Assembly (NCBI RefSeq): GCF_009764645.1
Contig: NZ_RWIM01000078.1
Span: forward strand, 80,194 to 144,193
Reading direction: 5' to 3'
From: Pseudomonas sp. PB106
GTDB taxonomy: Bacteria > Pseudomonadota > Gammaproteobacteria > Pseudomonadales > Pseudomonadaceae
DNA length: 64,000 nucleotides
The translations under genes and the position numbers were made by a program. Positions 40,272 to 49,043 of the stretch are shown here, in pieces (position 1 is the first letter of the stretch; every line of letters starts with the position of its first letter). The notes beneath the pieces are model-generated. The model saw only the letters and a list, made by a program, of their open reading frames with translations, made no database searches and had not been told where the DNA came from.

Positions 40272-40514
40272 ATGCCGGTGACCCATGATTTGTTACAGGA
40301 CTTGAAGCTTACGAAGGAAGAGATCCAGCAAAAACGCACCGAGGATCCCCATCTGGATGCACTGATCAACAAGTATTCCCAGGCAGACGCCGATGTAGTC
40401 AAGGCCGAGACGGCGACCTCGGATGCGCCCAGCGACGACACCCTGAAAAAACTCAAAGAGAAGCGCTTGCAGGTCAAAGACAAGATTGTCGAGCAGTTAC
40501 AGGCTCGAACCTGA
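40272..40514 (+). CDS. DUF465/YdcH-like coiled-coil protein
   Basis: This 80-residue protein has MPVTHDLLQDLKLTKEEIQQ, then a helical hairpin ending LKKLKEKRLQVKDKIVEQL. The HDL start, the HLDALINKYSQADADVVKAE block and the KKLKEKRLQVKDKI end fit the DUF465 family (E. coli YdcH). The function is unknown. GGAGGTG precedes the ATG. Confidence 0.82.
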   Translation: MPVTHDLLQDLKLTKEEIQQKRTEDPHLDALINKYSQADADVVKAETATSDAPSDDTLKKLKEKRLQVKDKIVEQLQART

Positions 40515-40623
40515 CCGCCAGTCGCGCCACCGACCATCGGTGGTGAATCGACTGGAACGACAGGCATGACCGGCACCTCGAATGTTCAGAGTCTCCTTCT
40601 ACCGACTCTTAGCGAGGTGCCTT

Positions 40624-40788
40624 ATGAACGATCCCAAATTCCCCAGTGAAGAGCAGGGCGCTTTTGACCCGGTTCCGACCCATCCCGAACCGAACAGCCC
40701 GGCGCACACCACGGCCAATCCTGAAGAGCCCGACGAGGATTTGCCTGAAGATGAAGATCCGGACAAATTCGATAAATCCAGCAACTGA
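40624..40788 (+). CDS. Small acidic disordered protein
   Basis: This 54-residue protein (MNDPKFPSEEQGAFDPVPTH ... DEDLPEDEDPDKFDKSSN) is highly acidic and proline-rich, with no hydrophobic core. GAGGTGCCTT precedes the ATG. No family is known. It lies 109 bases after the DUF465 gene and directly before a REP pair. Confidence 0.6.
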   Translation: MNDPKFPSEEQGAFDPVPTHPEPNSPAHTTANPEEPDEDLPEDEDPDKFDKSSN

Positions 40789-40792
40789 CAGA

Positions 40793-40866
40793 CCGCCATC
40801 GCGAGCAGGCTCACTCCTACAATTGAAATGCGATCCCCTGTAGGCGTGAGCCTGCTCGCGATGGCG
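40793..40866. repeat. REPIN, GAGCCTGCTCGCGATGG type, outward-facing
   Basis: CCGCCATCGCGAGCAGGCTC ... CCTACA on the left and TGTAGGCGTGAGCCTGCTCG ... on the right are arranged with the tails inside. It begins 5 bases after a stop codon and could act as a transcript end. Confidence 0.9.
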
Positions 40867-40895
40867 TCAGCCCATGCAACAGAAAATCCGTTGGT

Positions 40896-41972
40896 TCACT
40901 GAAGGGCAGCATCCAACGGCATCCGCGCCATATGCGTCGCCTTCAATGATCCGAAATACAGCCACTGCCCGTACTCCCGCGCGGTCGTGATCGGCGAATA
41001 ATTGCCGTTGCTCGCATCCTGCAGATTCGCAATCACCTTGCCGTCCAGATCCAGTCCCAGCACAAACCCGCGCTTGTCCACCGGTGCCGGCACCACCTTC
41101 AACGCTCGGACGATCATCTTGCGCACGAACGGATGCCCGGCGGTGCCATCGAGCAAGGCATTACGCGGCGCATACAGCGCGACCCAAAAGCGGTTGCTGC
41201 CATTGAACGCGAGGTTATCCGGCAGGCCCGGCAAATTGTCGATGAACAGGTCATGAGTGCCAGCCTTGGGACCGGTCAGCCAATAACGGCTGATGCGATA
41301 GGCCCCGGTTTCGTTGACCAGCACATAGGCCTCGTCCGGACCGAGAGTCACGCCGTTGGCGAACTGCAGTTTGTCCAGCAGCACGTCGGTTTTGCCGGTC
41401 TGGAAGTCATAGCGCAGCAGCCGGCCATCGCCACCGTGTTCGATGATCGCCTCACCGTCATGCCCGTAGCCCCAACGGCTGGAGGCGTCGCTGAAATAAG
41501 CGTAATGGCCGGATTTGTCGATTGCCACGTCATCGGTAAATCCGAAATCCAGGCCGTTGGCGGCGGTGGTCAGGGGAATCAACCGCCCTTGGGCGTCGAG
41601 GGACAACAAGCCTTTGACCCCGTCGGCAATCACCAGCAGGCCATTCGGATGACGGGCCAACCCCAACGGACGGCCGCCGGTGTCCGCCAGCACTTTGCGT
41701 TCATTGCCATCGAGACTGGTGCGGATCAGTCGACCGTCATGCAGCCCGGTGATCAGAAATTCTTCTTCCAACAGCAACGCTTCCGGGCCTTCGATATCGC
41801 TCGGGCCGATCTGTGCGGCAGCCTTGAGTTTCTGATTCTCGGCGTAGATGCCATCAGCCAGCGAGGGTGCTGGTTGAGGTGACCAGGCCACCGGCTCGAT
41901 ACGGGTCGGCATCAGCAGCAGAAAACCTACGACGAGCAGGATCAGCAGCAACAGGATAAACCGCACCTTCAC
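40896..41972 (-). CDS. SMP-30/strictosidine-synthase-like beta-propeller
   Basis: This 358-residue protein has an uncleaved N-terminal membrane helix (FILLLLILLVVGFLLLMP) and a six-bladed propeller of the strictosidine synthase/SMP-30 type. Its landmarks are GRPLGLARHPNGLLVIADGV, FTDDVAIDKSGHYAYFSDAS, LDKLQFANGVTLGPDEAYVL and GLPDNLAFNGSNRFWVALYA. It resembles APMAP-like lactonase or arylesterase proteins facing the periplasm. The substrate is unknown. Its ATG overlaps the stop of the hydroxylase-SRPBCC gene (ATGA), so the two are one operon, probably with a linked lipid or sterol-like substrate. Confidence 0.85.
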   Translation of the reverse strand: MKVRFILLLLILLVVGFLLLMPTRIEPVAWSPQPAPSLADGIYAENQKLKAAAQIGPSDIEGPEALLLEEEFLITGLHDGRLIRTSLDGNERKVLADTGGRPLGLARHPNGLLVIADGVKGLLSLDAQGRLIPLTTAANGLDFGFTDDVAIDKSGHYAYFSDASSRWGYGHDGEAIIEHGGDGRLLRYDFQTGKTDVLLDKLQFANGVTLGPDEAYVLVNETGAYRISRYWLTGPKAGTHDLFIDNLPGLPDNLAFNGSNRFWVALYAPRNALLDGTAGHPFVRKMIVRALKVVPAPVDKRGFVLGLDLDGKVIANLQDASNGNYSPITTAREYGQWLYFGSLKATHMARMPLDAALQ

Positions 41973-43123
41973 GCGCTGGCCCTCGCTGAGGCGATGTATT
42001 GAGCGGCCATGTCACGCAGTGCCAGGAGCGACGCGGCGGACTCGCGATCAATGCGCCGTTTCAGGAGGAGTTGATTGGCGATGCGCATGCCCAACCCCGC
42101 AAAGCGATAGTCCAGGGTGCGCACAAACCGTGTGCCGTGGCCTTCTGCGGCGCACTCATAGGTCAACAGCAGCGACAGGCCGTGATCGCCCTGAGCCCGC
42201 GCGCACCACCGTCGTCCGGGTAGGTATTCCGTGACTTCCCAGCGCAAATGCCCATCGCGACCGCCGGCGTTGATGTCCTCTTCGAAATGCGCACCGGCAT
42301 GCAGCGGGCCGTGCGCACCATAGATCTTCAGCGATGACGGATGCCACTCCGGCCAACGGGTGACGCTGGCAGCGTAGGCGAGCACGGCAACCGGTTCGCC
42401 GGCGATGTCGATCTGGTGCTGCATGCGGGTCATGGGCATTCTCGTATAGCTCAAAGGGGCGGGTTCCGGCTCCCAGTACAGAGTGCCGAACAGGTAGTCC
42501 ATCAACGGCAGGACGATATTGAAATTGCGCTCCTGCATGCGCTCGCGGCGGTGGTGCAGCTCGTGCAGGCGACGCATCTGGCGAATCCACGGCAGGCGCG
42601 TCACGGGATTGTTCGGCGGCAGGTGTTCGCAGGCGTGGAACACCTCGTAGGTCAGATAACCGAGAACCATGGAGCCGGCGAACAGCCCGGCGACGTTGCC
42701 GTTCACTTGCGCGATCAACCACCACAGCGGCAGGGTGATCACCAGTGTATGCAAGACAATCAGCCACGCCGGAAACAGAATCACCCGCCAGTCGCGAGCG
42801 CTGTCGTAAGTCATGTGGCCGGGGGCGAAGAAGCTGTGATGGTCACCGGCGTGCCGGGCATAAAACATTTTCGCAAACGACTTTTTGTGATGGCCGAGGT
42901 GGCGATGGACCATGTACACGCCAAAATTGAAGAGCAACAGGGTCAGCGGCACGCTCAGCCATTCCAGCGTGCTGACCTGCTGCACGGTGCTGCAGAACGC
43001 GGCGATGGCCAGCGCACCGAACACCAGCACAAACGCACCGTGCAGCCACGGGTTGTAGCGCGGATGTATGGCTGCGCGGTAACGGCTGCGGAATACCTCA
43101 GTGGTCTGCCTCACTGCGCTCAC
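41969..43123 (-). CDS. Fatty-acid hydroxylase/sterol desaturase fused to an SRPBCC domain
   Basis: This 384-residue protein has N-terminal membrane helices and the histidine clusters of di-iron hydroxylases (HRHLGHH, HAGDHH, HACEH, HELHHRR) within about 70-200. From about 235 the sequence becomes a soluble START/SRPBCC-like domain (PMTRMQHQIDIAGEPVAVLA ... YLPGRRWCARAQGDHGLSLL). The first part should hydroxylate or desaturate a lipid at the membrane. The second could present or carry the lipid. The fusion is unusual in my recollection. It is co-transcribed with the propeller protein. Confidence 0.83.
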   Translation of the reverse strand: MSAVRQTTEVFRSRYRAAIHPRYNPWLHGAFVLVFGALAIAAFCSTVQQVSTLEWLSVPLTLLLFNFGVYMVHRHLGHHKKSFAKMFYARHAGDHHSFFAPGHMTYDSARDWRVILFPAWLIVLHTLVITLPLWWLIAQVNGNVAGLFAGSMVLGYLTYEVFHACEHLPPNNPVTRLPWIRQMRRLHELHHRRERMQERNFNIVLPLMDYLFGTLYWEPEPAPLSYTRMPMTRMQHQIDIAGEPVAVLAYAASVTRWPEWHPSSLKIYGAHGPLHAGAHFEEDINAGGRDGHLRWEVTEYLPGRRWCARAQGDHGLSLLLTYECAAEGHGTRFVRTLDYRFAGLGMRIANQLLLKRRIDRESAASLLALRDMAAQYIASARASA

Positions 43124-43227
43124 CTGTCGGGCATTGTGGTCATACCCGGCAGATTAGCCGATCCGGCCATTTGTGCAGGCCGGACCTTGAGGACAGTTGC
43201 GCCATGATCCGGTGTAAAACGCACGAC

Positions 43228-44091
43228 TCAGCTCAACGGGTTCCAGCGCTGTGACCAATCGTCATCGGCCCTGATCACTTCACGCAGCAGATCGAAGGCT
43301 TGCTGGAGGATCTGCGAGTCGCGGTCACGGGAGTACACCAGATACGTCGGATAGCCGAATTCCGGCGCCTTGGTTACTGCTTCCAGGGCACCGCTTTCCA
43401 GATACGTGCGTACCACGCGCGTGCGGAAATAACCGCTGCCGCCGTGTTCGAGGATGTATTGCAGGGCCAGCGGGCCGAGGTTGAAACTCAACGCGGCTTT
43501 GGCCTTTTCCGGCAGGGCGGCGTCGTGTTGACGCCGGAAGTCCGGGCCCCAATCGATGTAGACGTAGGGCTCGGCGCGATCAGGCGTGCGCACCAGAATC
43601 AGTTTTTCTTCCAGCACTTGCTCGACCTGCAGGCCGGGCCAGTATTCCGGTTGATACACCAGCGCAGCATCGAGCACGCCGAGCTCGAGTTGGCGCAGCA
43701 GGTTTTCGCCGTCGCGGATCTCCATGCGCAAAGCATGGCCGGGGATTTTTTCGCGTAATTCGGCGGCCCAACTGAGCATCAACGGGTTGCACAGGCTGAC
43801 TTCGCCGCCGATGTGCAGCACGTTGTGATAGCCCTCGGGCAGCGGCAGATCGCGGCGTGCGGCTTCCCAGGTTTGCACCAGTTGGTTGGCGTAGACGACG
43901 AAGGCCTCGCCGTTGGGCGTCAGCTTCGCCCCGGCGCGGTTGCGCACGAACAGAGTACTGCCCAGCTGGCTTTCGAGTTTCTGCACGCGTGCGGTGATCG
44001 CCGTTTGCGTGACGAACAGTTTCTGTGCCGCTGCGGCGAGGCTGCCGTGGCGGACGATTTCCAGAAAGGTGCGAGCGAGATCGATGTCCAT
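43228..44091 (-). CDS. LysR-family regulator
   Basis: This 287-residue protein has the LysR N-terminal helix-turn-helix (LARTFLEIVRHGSLAAAAQK, then LFVTQTAITARVQKLESQLG). The C-terminal effector domain resembles the substrate-binding fold. MDIDLARTF is taken as the start (44091) because it fits the family, although the ribosome site is poor and an upstream ATG at 44139 lies inside a REP. It lies between the hydroxylase operon and the HoxX-like gene, all on the same strand. Its target is unknown. Confidence 0.87.
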   Translation of the reverse strand: MDIDLARTFLEIVRHGSLAAAAQKLFVTQTAITARVQKLESQLGSTLFVRNRAGAKLTPNGEAFVVYANQLVQTWEAARRDLPLPEGYHNVLHIGGEVSLCNPLMLSWAAELREKIPGHALRMEIRDGENLLRQLELGVLDAALVYQPEYWPGLQVEQVLEEKLILVRTPDRAEPYVYIDWGPDFRRQHDAALPEKAKAALSFNLGPLALQYILEHGGSGYFRTRVVRTYLESGALEAVTKAPEFGYPTYLVYSRDRDSQILQQAFDLLREVIRADDDWSQRWNPLS

Positions 44092-44136
44092 GGGCGGGCC
44101 GGTGTTTGAGGTGCGCGCATTGTCCGCGTCATTGTT

Positions 44137-44213
44137 CATCGCTGGCAAGCCAGGCTCCCACAGGTTTTGTGTACAACAAGTAAACCTGCGGGAGCTAGCC
44201 CTGCTAGCGATTG
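44137..44213. repeat. REP pair, diverged
   Basis: ATCGCTGGCAAGCCAGGCTC is followed about 50 bases later by GGGAGCTAGCCCTGCTAGCG. Both are imperfect GCTGGCAAGCCAGC-type REPs between the LysR and HoxX-like genes. Confidence 0.7.
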
Positions 44214-44234
44214 GGCCATCGCTGACGCTGAAGA

Positions 44235-45953
44235 TCATTCGGTCAGTTCAATCTCACCTGTCCGTGCCCAATCCTCGATCAACCGTGCGGGCGTGCCGCA
44301 GACCTTGCGCTTGTAGACGAAATGTCGGCATTTCTCGGCGAACTGATTGCGGTTGTAGAGCATGTCTTCCTGCATTTCTTGCAACTCGGTCTCGCGGCAT
44401 TGCTCGATCAGCACCTGATCGATCCGCGCCTTGCGCTCACGCACGGCGGCGTAGGTCGGATCGCTCAACGCAGCGTTGGCGCGCTGCAACAGCCACAGCG
44501 AAAACTCGTCCGGGCAGCGTGGGCCGATTTCCTGAATCATGCCCAGTTGCCACGCCTGCACGGCGCTCACCGGCAAACAGGCTTGGGTCAATTGCTCGGT
44601 CATCGCCGGGCCGACGGCGCGCGGCAGGCTGTAGGTCCAGTATTCGGAGCCATACAGGCCCATGCTTTTGTAATGCGGATTGAGCACGATGTCGGCGCGG
44701 GCGAAGACGATGTCGGCCGCCAGCGCCAGCATCACACCGCCGGCACCGGCATTGCCCGTCATGCCACTGACCACCAGTTGCCGTGCGCTCAACAGTTCTG
44801 CGCAGACATCGTCGATCGCCTGAATATTGGCCCAGGCTTCAGCGCCGGGATCCTGCGCCGCTTGAATCACATTCAAATGCACGCCGTTGGAGAAACTGCC
44901 GCGCCCACCCTTGATCAGCAGCACGCGCGTATCCCGCGCCTTGGCCCAGCGCAACGCTGCAACCAGACGCTGGCACTGTTCGGTGCTCATGGCGCCGTTA
45001 TAGAACTCGAACGTCAGCTCGCCGACATGCCCGGACTCGCGATAGCGAATCGGCTGATACGCCTCCTCACTGAAAGGCTGTGTGGCAATCGACCAAGCCA
45101 GTATTGGCACGTGCGTTAATTGTCCGGCCAAGACGTGTCGCGCCGGTTGCTTGAACGTTTCCTCGCCGGGTTGTGGTTTACGCCGCAGCGCGCCAATCCA
45201 CAGGCTCTGATCACCGGCAGCGACGAGCACGGCATCGTCATGCACCGCGAGAATTTCCCCGGGCATACCGCTGCGCGAGTCCAGGTGCGCGTCGTAGACG
45301 TAATACTGCGCGCCGGCCAGACTCGCCAGCACGCCGGGTTGGCCATCTGCCGCGTCGATGCAGCGTTGGATAAAACGCGCGCAATCGTGCCAGCTGAAGC
45401 TGCGGTCGACCTGTTTCATGTTCGGCTGCAGGCGCCCGCGCACGGTGGGATTGGCGTAGTCGAGCGGCACCGGTGTGAAACCCTCGAGGAATTTTTCCAC
45501 GACCTCGCGAATACAGCGAATCGCCGCGTCGCTGACCCGGCCGTTATACAGCTCGGACTTGCGCAGGCCCTTCGGCAAATTGAATTCGCAACTGGCCCAC
45601 ACGGGACCGGCGTCCATTTCCTCGACCGCTTGCAACGCCGTGACGCCCCAACTGGACAGCTCGTGGCTGATCGCCCAGTCCAGTGCACTGGCGCCACGGT
45701 CGCCAACGATGCCGGGATGAATGATCACCACGGGGCGCTCGATATTGCTCCACAGCGCCTGTGGCACACGGTCCTTGAGGAAAGGGCAAATCACCAGATC
45801 CGCGCCGCTGTGTTCGATTTGTTCGCTCACAGCGGTTTCATCGGTGAACAGCACAACGCTGGGAGAATGCCCGGCCTGGCGCAATTCCAGCCAGGCCCGT
45901 TGCGTCAGGCCGTTGAATGCTGACGACAGCAGAATGATCTTGAGTGGTCGCAT
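44235..45953 (-). CDS. hoxX: HoxX-like formyltransferase/enoyl-CoA-hydratase fusion
   Basis: This 572-residue protein has an N-terminal formyltransferase-fold domain (about 1-275; HPGIVGDRGASALDWAISHE, WGVTALQAVEEMDAGPVWAS). It is joined to a crotonase-fold domain (about 310-520; VLLIKGGRGSFSNGVHLNVI, GNAGAGGVMLALAADIVFAR). The C-terminal tail is YNRNQFAEKCRHFVYKRK. This is the HoxX/HypX architecture, which makes carbon monoxide for oxygen-tolerant NiFe hydrogenase maturation from a formyl donor. No hydrogenase gene is in the window, so the role here is uncertain. AAGGAAGAGC precedes ATG 45953. Confidence 0.87.
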   Translation of the reverse strand: MRPLKIILLSSAFNGLTQRAWLELRQAGHSPSVVLFTDETAVSEQIEHSGADLVICPFLKDRVPQALWSNIERPVVIIHPGIVGDRGASALDWAISHELSSWGVTALQAVEEMDAGPVWASCEFNLPKGLRKSELYNGRVSDAAIRCIREVVEKFLEGFTPVPLDYANPTVRGRLQPNMKQVDRSFSWHDCARFIQRCIDAADGQPGVLASLAGAQYYVYDAHLDSRSGMPGEILAVHDDAVLVAAGDQSLWIGALRRKPQPGEETFKQPARHVLAGQLTHVPILAWSIATQPFSEEAYQPIRYRESGHVGELTFEFYNGAMSTEQCQRLVAALRWAKARDTRVLLIKGGRGSFSNGVHLNVIQAAQDPGAEAWANIQAIDDVCAELLSARQLVVSGMTGNAGAGGVMLALAADIVFARADIVLNPHYKSMGLYGSEYWTYSLPRAVGPAMTEQLTQACLPVSAVQAWQLGMIQEIGPRCPDEFSLWLLQRANAALSDPTYAAVRERKARIDQVLIEQCRETELQEMQEDMLYNRNQFAEKCRHFVYKRKVCGTPARLIEDWARTGEIELTE

Positions 45954-46106
45954 GATTGCTCTTCCTTGATCGGGATCAGCCGCAGGCTCCGGGTGAGCCT
46001 TCCCTGGCTTTCGATGGTGCCGGAAGATTAATGAGTGGACGCCACTGCGTCAGTGATTGAGGTCAACGTTCTGTATTCATTCCTGCGTTGTCCGAGCCCT
46101 GAAACG

Positions 46107-46137
46107 ACAAATCCCGCCATATAGGCGGGATTTGTTT
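46107..46137 (-). terminator. Intrinsic terminator after SCP2 gene
   Basis: ACAAATCCCGCC and GGCGGGATTTGT form a 12-base stem with a 5-base loop, 15 bases past the stop of the leftward SCP2 gene. Confidence 0.85.
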
Positions 46138-46151
46138 AGCTGACCGGCGTC

Positions 46152-46469
46152 TTAGGCCGGGAACAGCTCGGACAGTTTCATCGACAGCATCATGTCGCCT
46201 TCAACGCGCAGCTTGCCGCCCATGAATGCCTGCATGCCATCGGTTTCGCCGCTGACGATACCTTTCAGGGTTTCGCTGTCCAGCACCAGCGTGCAGTTGG
46301 CGTCAGGGTTTTCGCCTTCCTGGATGTCGCAAGTACCGTCCTTGACGATCAACGAGTACTGCTTGTCTTCGTCGGTGATGTTGAAACCGAAGACCAGGTC
46401 CAGACCGGCAGCAGCGGCTGGGTTGAACTTGGCTTGCATTGCTTTTACGGCATCAGCTACGGAGGTCAT
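46152..46469 (-). CDS. SCP2 sterol-carrier domain protein
   Basis: This 105-residue single SCP2 domain has LDLVFGFNITDEDKQYSLIV, CTLVLDSETLKGIVSGETDG and MQAFMGGKLRVEGDMMLSMK as family landmarks. It probably binds acyl-CoA or other lipids in the cytoplasm. It lies 64 bases downstream of the histidine phosphatase gene on the same strand. These two are often neighbours in pseudomonads in lipid or acyl-CoA loci. Confidence 0.9.
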   Translation of the reverse strand: MTSVADAVKAMQAKFNPAAAAGLDLVFGFNITDEDKQYSLIVKDGTCDIQEGENPDANCTLVLDSETLKGIVSGETDGMQAFMGGKLRVEGDMMLSMKLSELFPA

Positions 46470-46533
46470 GGTTCGATCCTTTCTTGGGTAATGGGAGCTG
46501 GGTGATTACAGCCACGGTCACAGTTATCCGGAC

Positions 46534-47244
46534 TCAGCGAAAAGTGATGAGTTCCGGAGCCTTCATCAGTTGCAGGTGCGCATGACTGTTGAAGGAAGCC
46601 AGAGCCACCTCGCGACCGCGAAACTTCAGCTGGTTGAGCGAGGTGTTGACGATTTGCCAATTCAATTCAAAGGCCTGTTTTGCAGGCATTTGCGTAATGA
46701 GGTGGAGCAGGGCGGTGATGGTGCCGCCGGAAGTAAACACGGCGATTTTCTGATTTTTTTCTGCCAGATCAAGGATGCGGTGCAGCCCGGCCTGAACACG
46801 TTCGACGAAGCCCAGCCAGCTTTCCAGCCCTGGTGTGTCGTAAGTGCCGGCCAGCCAGCGCTCGATGATCAGGGCGAAGATACGCTGGAACTCGCCACGG
46901 TTTTGCGCGGCGTTGCGCAGGATGTCGAGGGCTTCCGGCTCCTCCGGCAGCATGGCCGGGAGCAGGGCGCGGATCACCGCGTCGGCATCGAATTCATTGA
47001 AGGCGGAATCTGTTTCCAGAACCGGTACCGGCAGGCCTTTGGCGCTGAATTGCTCCAATGCGCTGGTGGCCGTATGTTGCTGGCGACGCAGGTCACCGGC
47101 AATGCAACGATCAAAGCCGATACCCAGATCAGCAAGGTGCTGCCCGAGGATTTCTGCCTGACGTACACCGGTCGGTGACAGGACGTCATAGTCGTCCGCA
47201 CCAAAGGAGGCCTGGCCATGTCGAATCAGATAGATGCTGCCCAC
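46534..47244 (-). CDS. Histidine phosphatase family protein
   Basis: This 236-residue protein has the RHG signature LIRHGQASFG near its N terminus. A later FTSGGTITALLHL carries the region after the second catalytic motif, and SGDLRRQQHTA-like AGDLRRQQHT supplies an active-site Arg. It belongs to the phosphoglycerate-mutase-like phosphatases; the substrate is unknown. The start is set at GTG 47244 because the family begins just before YLIRHG; an upstream TTG start (47307) is possible. Confidence 0.83.
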   Translation of the reverse strand: MGSIYLIRHGQASFGADDYDVLSPTGVRQAEILGQHLADLGIGFDRCIAGDLRRQQHTATSALEQFSAKGLPVPVLETDSAFNEFDADAVIRALLPAMLPEEPEALDILRNAAQNRGEFQRIFALIIERWLAGTYDTPGLESWLGFVERVQAGLHRILDLAEKNQKIAVFTSGGTITALLHLITQMPAKQAFELNWQIVNTSLNQLKFRGREVALASFNSHAHLQLMKAPELITFR

Positions 47245-47448
47245 GTCCGCGTCATCCCGGTACGTTGAAGGTTTGGCGAGGTTATGGGGATGGCGGAGAG
47301 CTGTCAATGAAAAAACATACGCTTGTTTGAAATGCCCGTTGCAGGGGTGTTGCCAGAGGTTTCACGGCTGGCCGACGAGCCGGCGCATGGGTATGCTGGA
47401 GCCAACCCGCGCGTGTTTCACATTCGCGCATTGTTTTAAGGAGTCGCT

Positions 47449-48480
47449 GTGGAGTTTTTCACCGAATACGCCAGCTTCCTGGCCAAGACTGTCACGCTGG
47501 TGATCGCCATTCTGGTGGTGCTCGCCAGTTTTGCCGCATTGCGCAGCAAGGGGCGACGCAAGTCGGCCGGTCAGTTGCAGGTCAGCAAGCTCAATGATTT
47601 CTACAAAGGCCTGCGTGAACGCCTGGAGCAAACCCTGCTCGACAAGGATCAGCTCAAGGCTTTGCGCAAGGGCGAGGCCAAATCCGAAAAAAGCGCGAAA
47701 AAGCAGAAGAAACAACCCGAGGCCAAAGCTCGCGTATTCGTTCTGGATTTCGATGGCGACATCAAAGCCTCGGCCACCGAAAGCTTGCGCCACGAAATCA
47801 CTGCACTGCTGACTCTCGCTACCCCGAAAGACGAAGTGGTGCTGCGCCTTGAAAGTGGCGGTGGCATGGTGCACAGCTATGGCTTGGCTTCCTCGCAACT
47901 GGCGCGTATTCGCGAGGCTGGCGTGCCATTGACCGTGTGCATCGACAAGGTCGCAGCCAGCGGCGGCTACATGATGGCGTGCATCGGCGAGAAGATCATC
48001 AGTGCGCCATTCGCGATCCTCGGTTCGATCGGTGTGGTCGCGCAACTGCCCAACGTCAATCGCTTGCTGAAGAAGCACGACATCGACTTCGAAGTGCTGA
48101 CGGCCGGGGAATACAAACGCACCCTGACCGTGTTTGGCGAAAACACCGAGAAGGGCCGGGAGAAGTTCCAGGAAGACCTGGACATCACCCATCAGTTGTT
48201 CAAGAACTTCGTTGCCCGCTACCGTCCGCAACTGGCAATCGATGACGTCGCTACTGGCGAAGTCTGGCTCGGCGTCGCGGCGCTGGATAAACAACTGGTC
48301 GACGAACTCAAGACCAGCGATGAGTACCTCGCAGACCGGGCGAAAAAGGCCGAGGTTTATCACCTGCACTATGCCGAACGCAAAAGCCTGCAAGAGCGCA
48401 TCGGCATGGCCGCCAGCGGTTCAGTCGACCGTGTGCTGCTGAGTTGGTGGAGTCGTCTGACCCAACAACGCTTCTGGTAA
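47449..48480 (+). CDS. sohB: Inner-membrane serine protease SohB
   Basis: This 343-residue S49 (protease IV/SppA-type) peptidase has an N-terminal membrane anchor (TVTLVIAILVVLASFAALRS), a Lys-rich linker, and then the protease domain in the periplasm. The catalytic Ser is in KVAASGGYMMACIGEKI and the Lys in LTAGEYKRTLTVFGENTEKG. This is the usual SohB length. The start is GTG 47449 with AAGGAG 6 bases upstream. It ends at a strong terminator. Confidence 0.93.
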   Translation: MEFFTEYASFLAKTVTLVIAILVVLASFAALRSKGRRKSAGQLQVSKLNDFYKGLRERLEQTLLDKDQLKALRKGEAKSEKSAKKQKKQPEAKARVFVLDFDGDIKASATESLRHEITALLTLATPKDEVVLRLESGGGMVHSYGLASSQLARIREAGVPLTVCIDKVAASGGYMMACIGEKIISAPFAILGSIGVVAQLPNVNRLLKKHDIDFEVLTAGEYKRTLTVFGENTEKGREKFQEDLDITHQLFKNFVARYRPQLAIDDVATGEVWLGVAALDKQLVDELKTSDEYLADRAKKAEVYHLHYAERKSLQERIGMAASGSVDRVLLSWWSRLTQQRFW

Positions 48481-48493
48481 ATCGAACAGGCAT

Positions 48494-48527
48494 AAAAAAA
48501 CGCCGGTCACATGACCGGCGTTTTTTT
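48494..48527. terminator. Bidirectional intrinsic terminator
   Basis: AAAAAAACGCCGGTC and GACCGGCGTTTTTTT form a 15-base stem around a 4-base loop, between convergent sohB and the DUF934 gene. Confidence 0.95.
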
Positions 48528-48548
48528 GTCTCTGCTAAACCTGCAAGG

Positions 48549-49043
48549 TTAGCGACGACGGAACAGCGGCAGCGGTTCGTCAGTGGCGGCCTGATAGGTC
48601 ACCGAGAAGTCCTTGAGACCTTCGAGAGCTTCATACGGATCTTTGTCCGCACGCACGGCGAAGGCGTCAAAGCCGCAGCGGTGCATGTAGAACAACTGGT
48701 CGCGCAGTACATCGCCAATCGCCCGCAGTTCGCCTTTGAAACCGTAACGGTCACGCAGCAGACGGGCGTTGGAGTAGTTGCGGCCATCGGTGAAGGCCGG
48801 GAAATTCAGGGCGATCACCTGAAACTCCGCGACCTCTTCACCGATTTCCTCGGCTTCTTCGTCGGCGTCCAGCCAAACACCCAGACCACCGTCGCGGGCC
48901 TTGAGCATGCGGCTGTGTTCGCGCCACAGTTGCAATGGAACGATCAAGTCGTCGCAGTTGCTGATGTCGTCGATGTTGAAATCCTTGGGCAGCAAGTGCC
49001 AGGTTTCATCGACGACTTCGTTGTTCTTAATGATTCGCTGCAT
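48549..49043 (-). CDS. DUF934 sulfite-reductase partner protein
   Basis: This 164-residue protein matches the DUF934 family (MQRIIKNNEVVDETWHLL, LGVWLDADEEAEEIGEEVAE, RNYSNARLLRDRYGFKGELR). The family is found next to cysI in proteobacteria and is presumed to help sulfite reduction, possibly as an electron-transfer or assembly partner. AAGGAACG precedes ATG 49043, which overlaps the end of cysI by 17 bases, so the pair is translationally coupled. Confidence 0.9.
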   Translation of the reverse strand: MQRIIKNNEVVDETWHLLPKDFNIDDISNCDDLIVPLQLWREHSRMLKARDGGLGVWLDADEEAEEIGEEVAEFQVIALNFPAFTDGRNYSNARLLRDRYGFKGELRAIGDVLRDQLFYMHRCGFDAFAVRADKDPYEALEGLKDFSVTYQAATDEPLPLFRRR

